Origin: an uncultured Saprospiraceae bacterium
GTDB taxonomy: Bacteria; Bacteroidota; Bacteroidia; Chitinophagales; Saprospiraceae
NCBI GenBank assembly: GCA_937924145.1
Contig: CALDTJ010000540.1
Span: 1-45,260 of the forward strand
DNA: 45,260 nt
Direction of reading: 5' to 3'
Positions 45,140 through 45,260 of the stretch are shown here, piece after piece. The translations under genes and the position numbers were made by a program. Within the stretch, counting starts at the first letter, position 1, and every line of letters begins with the position of its first letter. The notes under the pieces were generated by a model. That model was not told where the DNA came from and made no database searches. It saw only the letters and a list, made by a program, of their open reading frames with translations.

Positions 45140-45222
45140 CGGTTATAACGGTTGTCTGTTATCAGTTATCTGTTTCCTATTAAGGAAACTGACAACCGAT
45201 AACAGATAACTGACAACTGAAC
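45140..45222. repeat. Inverted heptamer array after eno
   Basis: Left arm GGTTGT/CTGTTAT/CAGTTAT/CTGTTTCC; right arm GGAAACTGACAACCGATAAC, then AGATAACTGACAACTGAA. The arms pair over about 38 nt with several mismatches around a loop of about 5 nt. It starts 2-3 nt after the eno stop, outside the ribosomal cluster. Confidence 0.87.
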
Positions 45223-45260
45223 TAACTTCTATTCATTTTTTTTGCTAAATTGGGGCTCAT

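Overview
The window looks like a chromosomal segment of a Bacteroidota bacterium, most likely from the Saprospiria/Saprospiraceae side of the phylum; that finer placement is inference. The evidence is type IX secretion (T9SS) genes, a giant SprB-repeat protein with a type B T9SS sorting domain, Bacteroidota-type promoters (TTG-N19-TAnnTTTG), A-rich leaders without clear Shine-Dalgarno sites, and a single S10-spc-alpha ribosomal cluster followed by carA and eno. The DNA is AT-rich and intergenic regions are long for a ribosomal cluster. I saw no tRNA, rRNA or CRISPR array.

Layout. 1-3093: a repeat-rich, nearly gene-free flank with one REP-associated Y1 (HUH) transposase, several sets of hairpin repeats around it, and two adjacent long imperfect palindromes. 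3094-12830: a T9SS/gliding-type locus of three genes on the plus strand: a PorP/SprF-like outer membrane protein, a PorE-like protein (TPR, beta-propeller, two CRD domains, OmpA-like domain) and a 2000-residue surface protein. 12831-15545: an accessory patch bounded by direct repeats, holding a six-cysteine lipoprotein, a small helix-turn-helix protein beside tandem 11-bp repeats, a possible 52-residue divergent ORF, copies of two dispersed hairpin elements, and a SMI1/KNR4-like protein. 15528-19446: an O-antigen ligase-like membrane protein (minus), the bifunctional NAD(P)HX repair enzyme Nnr (plus), and a GxxExxY protein enclosed by two identical 98-bp palindromic direct repeats.

19925-42292: rpsL-rpsG-fusA, then rpsJ to secY, map-infA-rpmJ, and rpsM-rpsK-rpsD-rpoA-rplQ. 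All genes are on the plus strand. Recognisable promoters precede rpsL, rpsJ and infA, and factor-independent terminators follow secY, map and rplQ. The ORF track misses rpmD (59 aa) and rpmJ (38 aa); both are present. Starts of rpsS, map, infA and rpoA are corrected inward. 42638-45137: carA and eno.

The most unusual feature is not a gene. At least thirteen intergenic spaces, mostly between ribosomal protein genes, hold inverted arrays of short degenerate repeats (about 7-8 nt). Each space has its own word; the left arm begins almost at the stop codon and the right arm, usually the reverse complement, often ends about 1-25 nt before the next start codon. The same architecture occurs between the porP- and porE-like genes and after eno, so it is not specific to ribosomal genes. 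The 98-bp repeat/GxxExxY unit and the hairpin families with swapped but still complementary stems are the next most interesting items.
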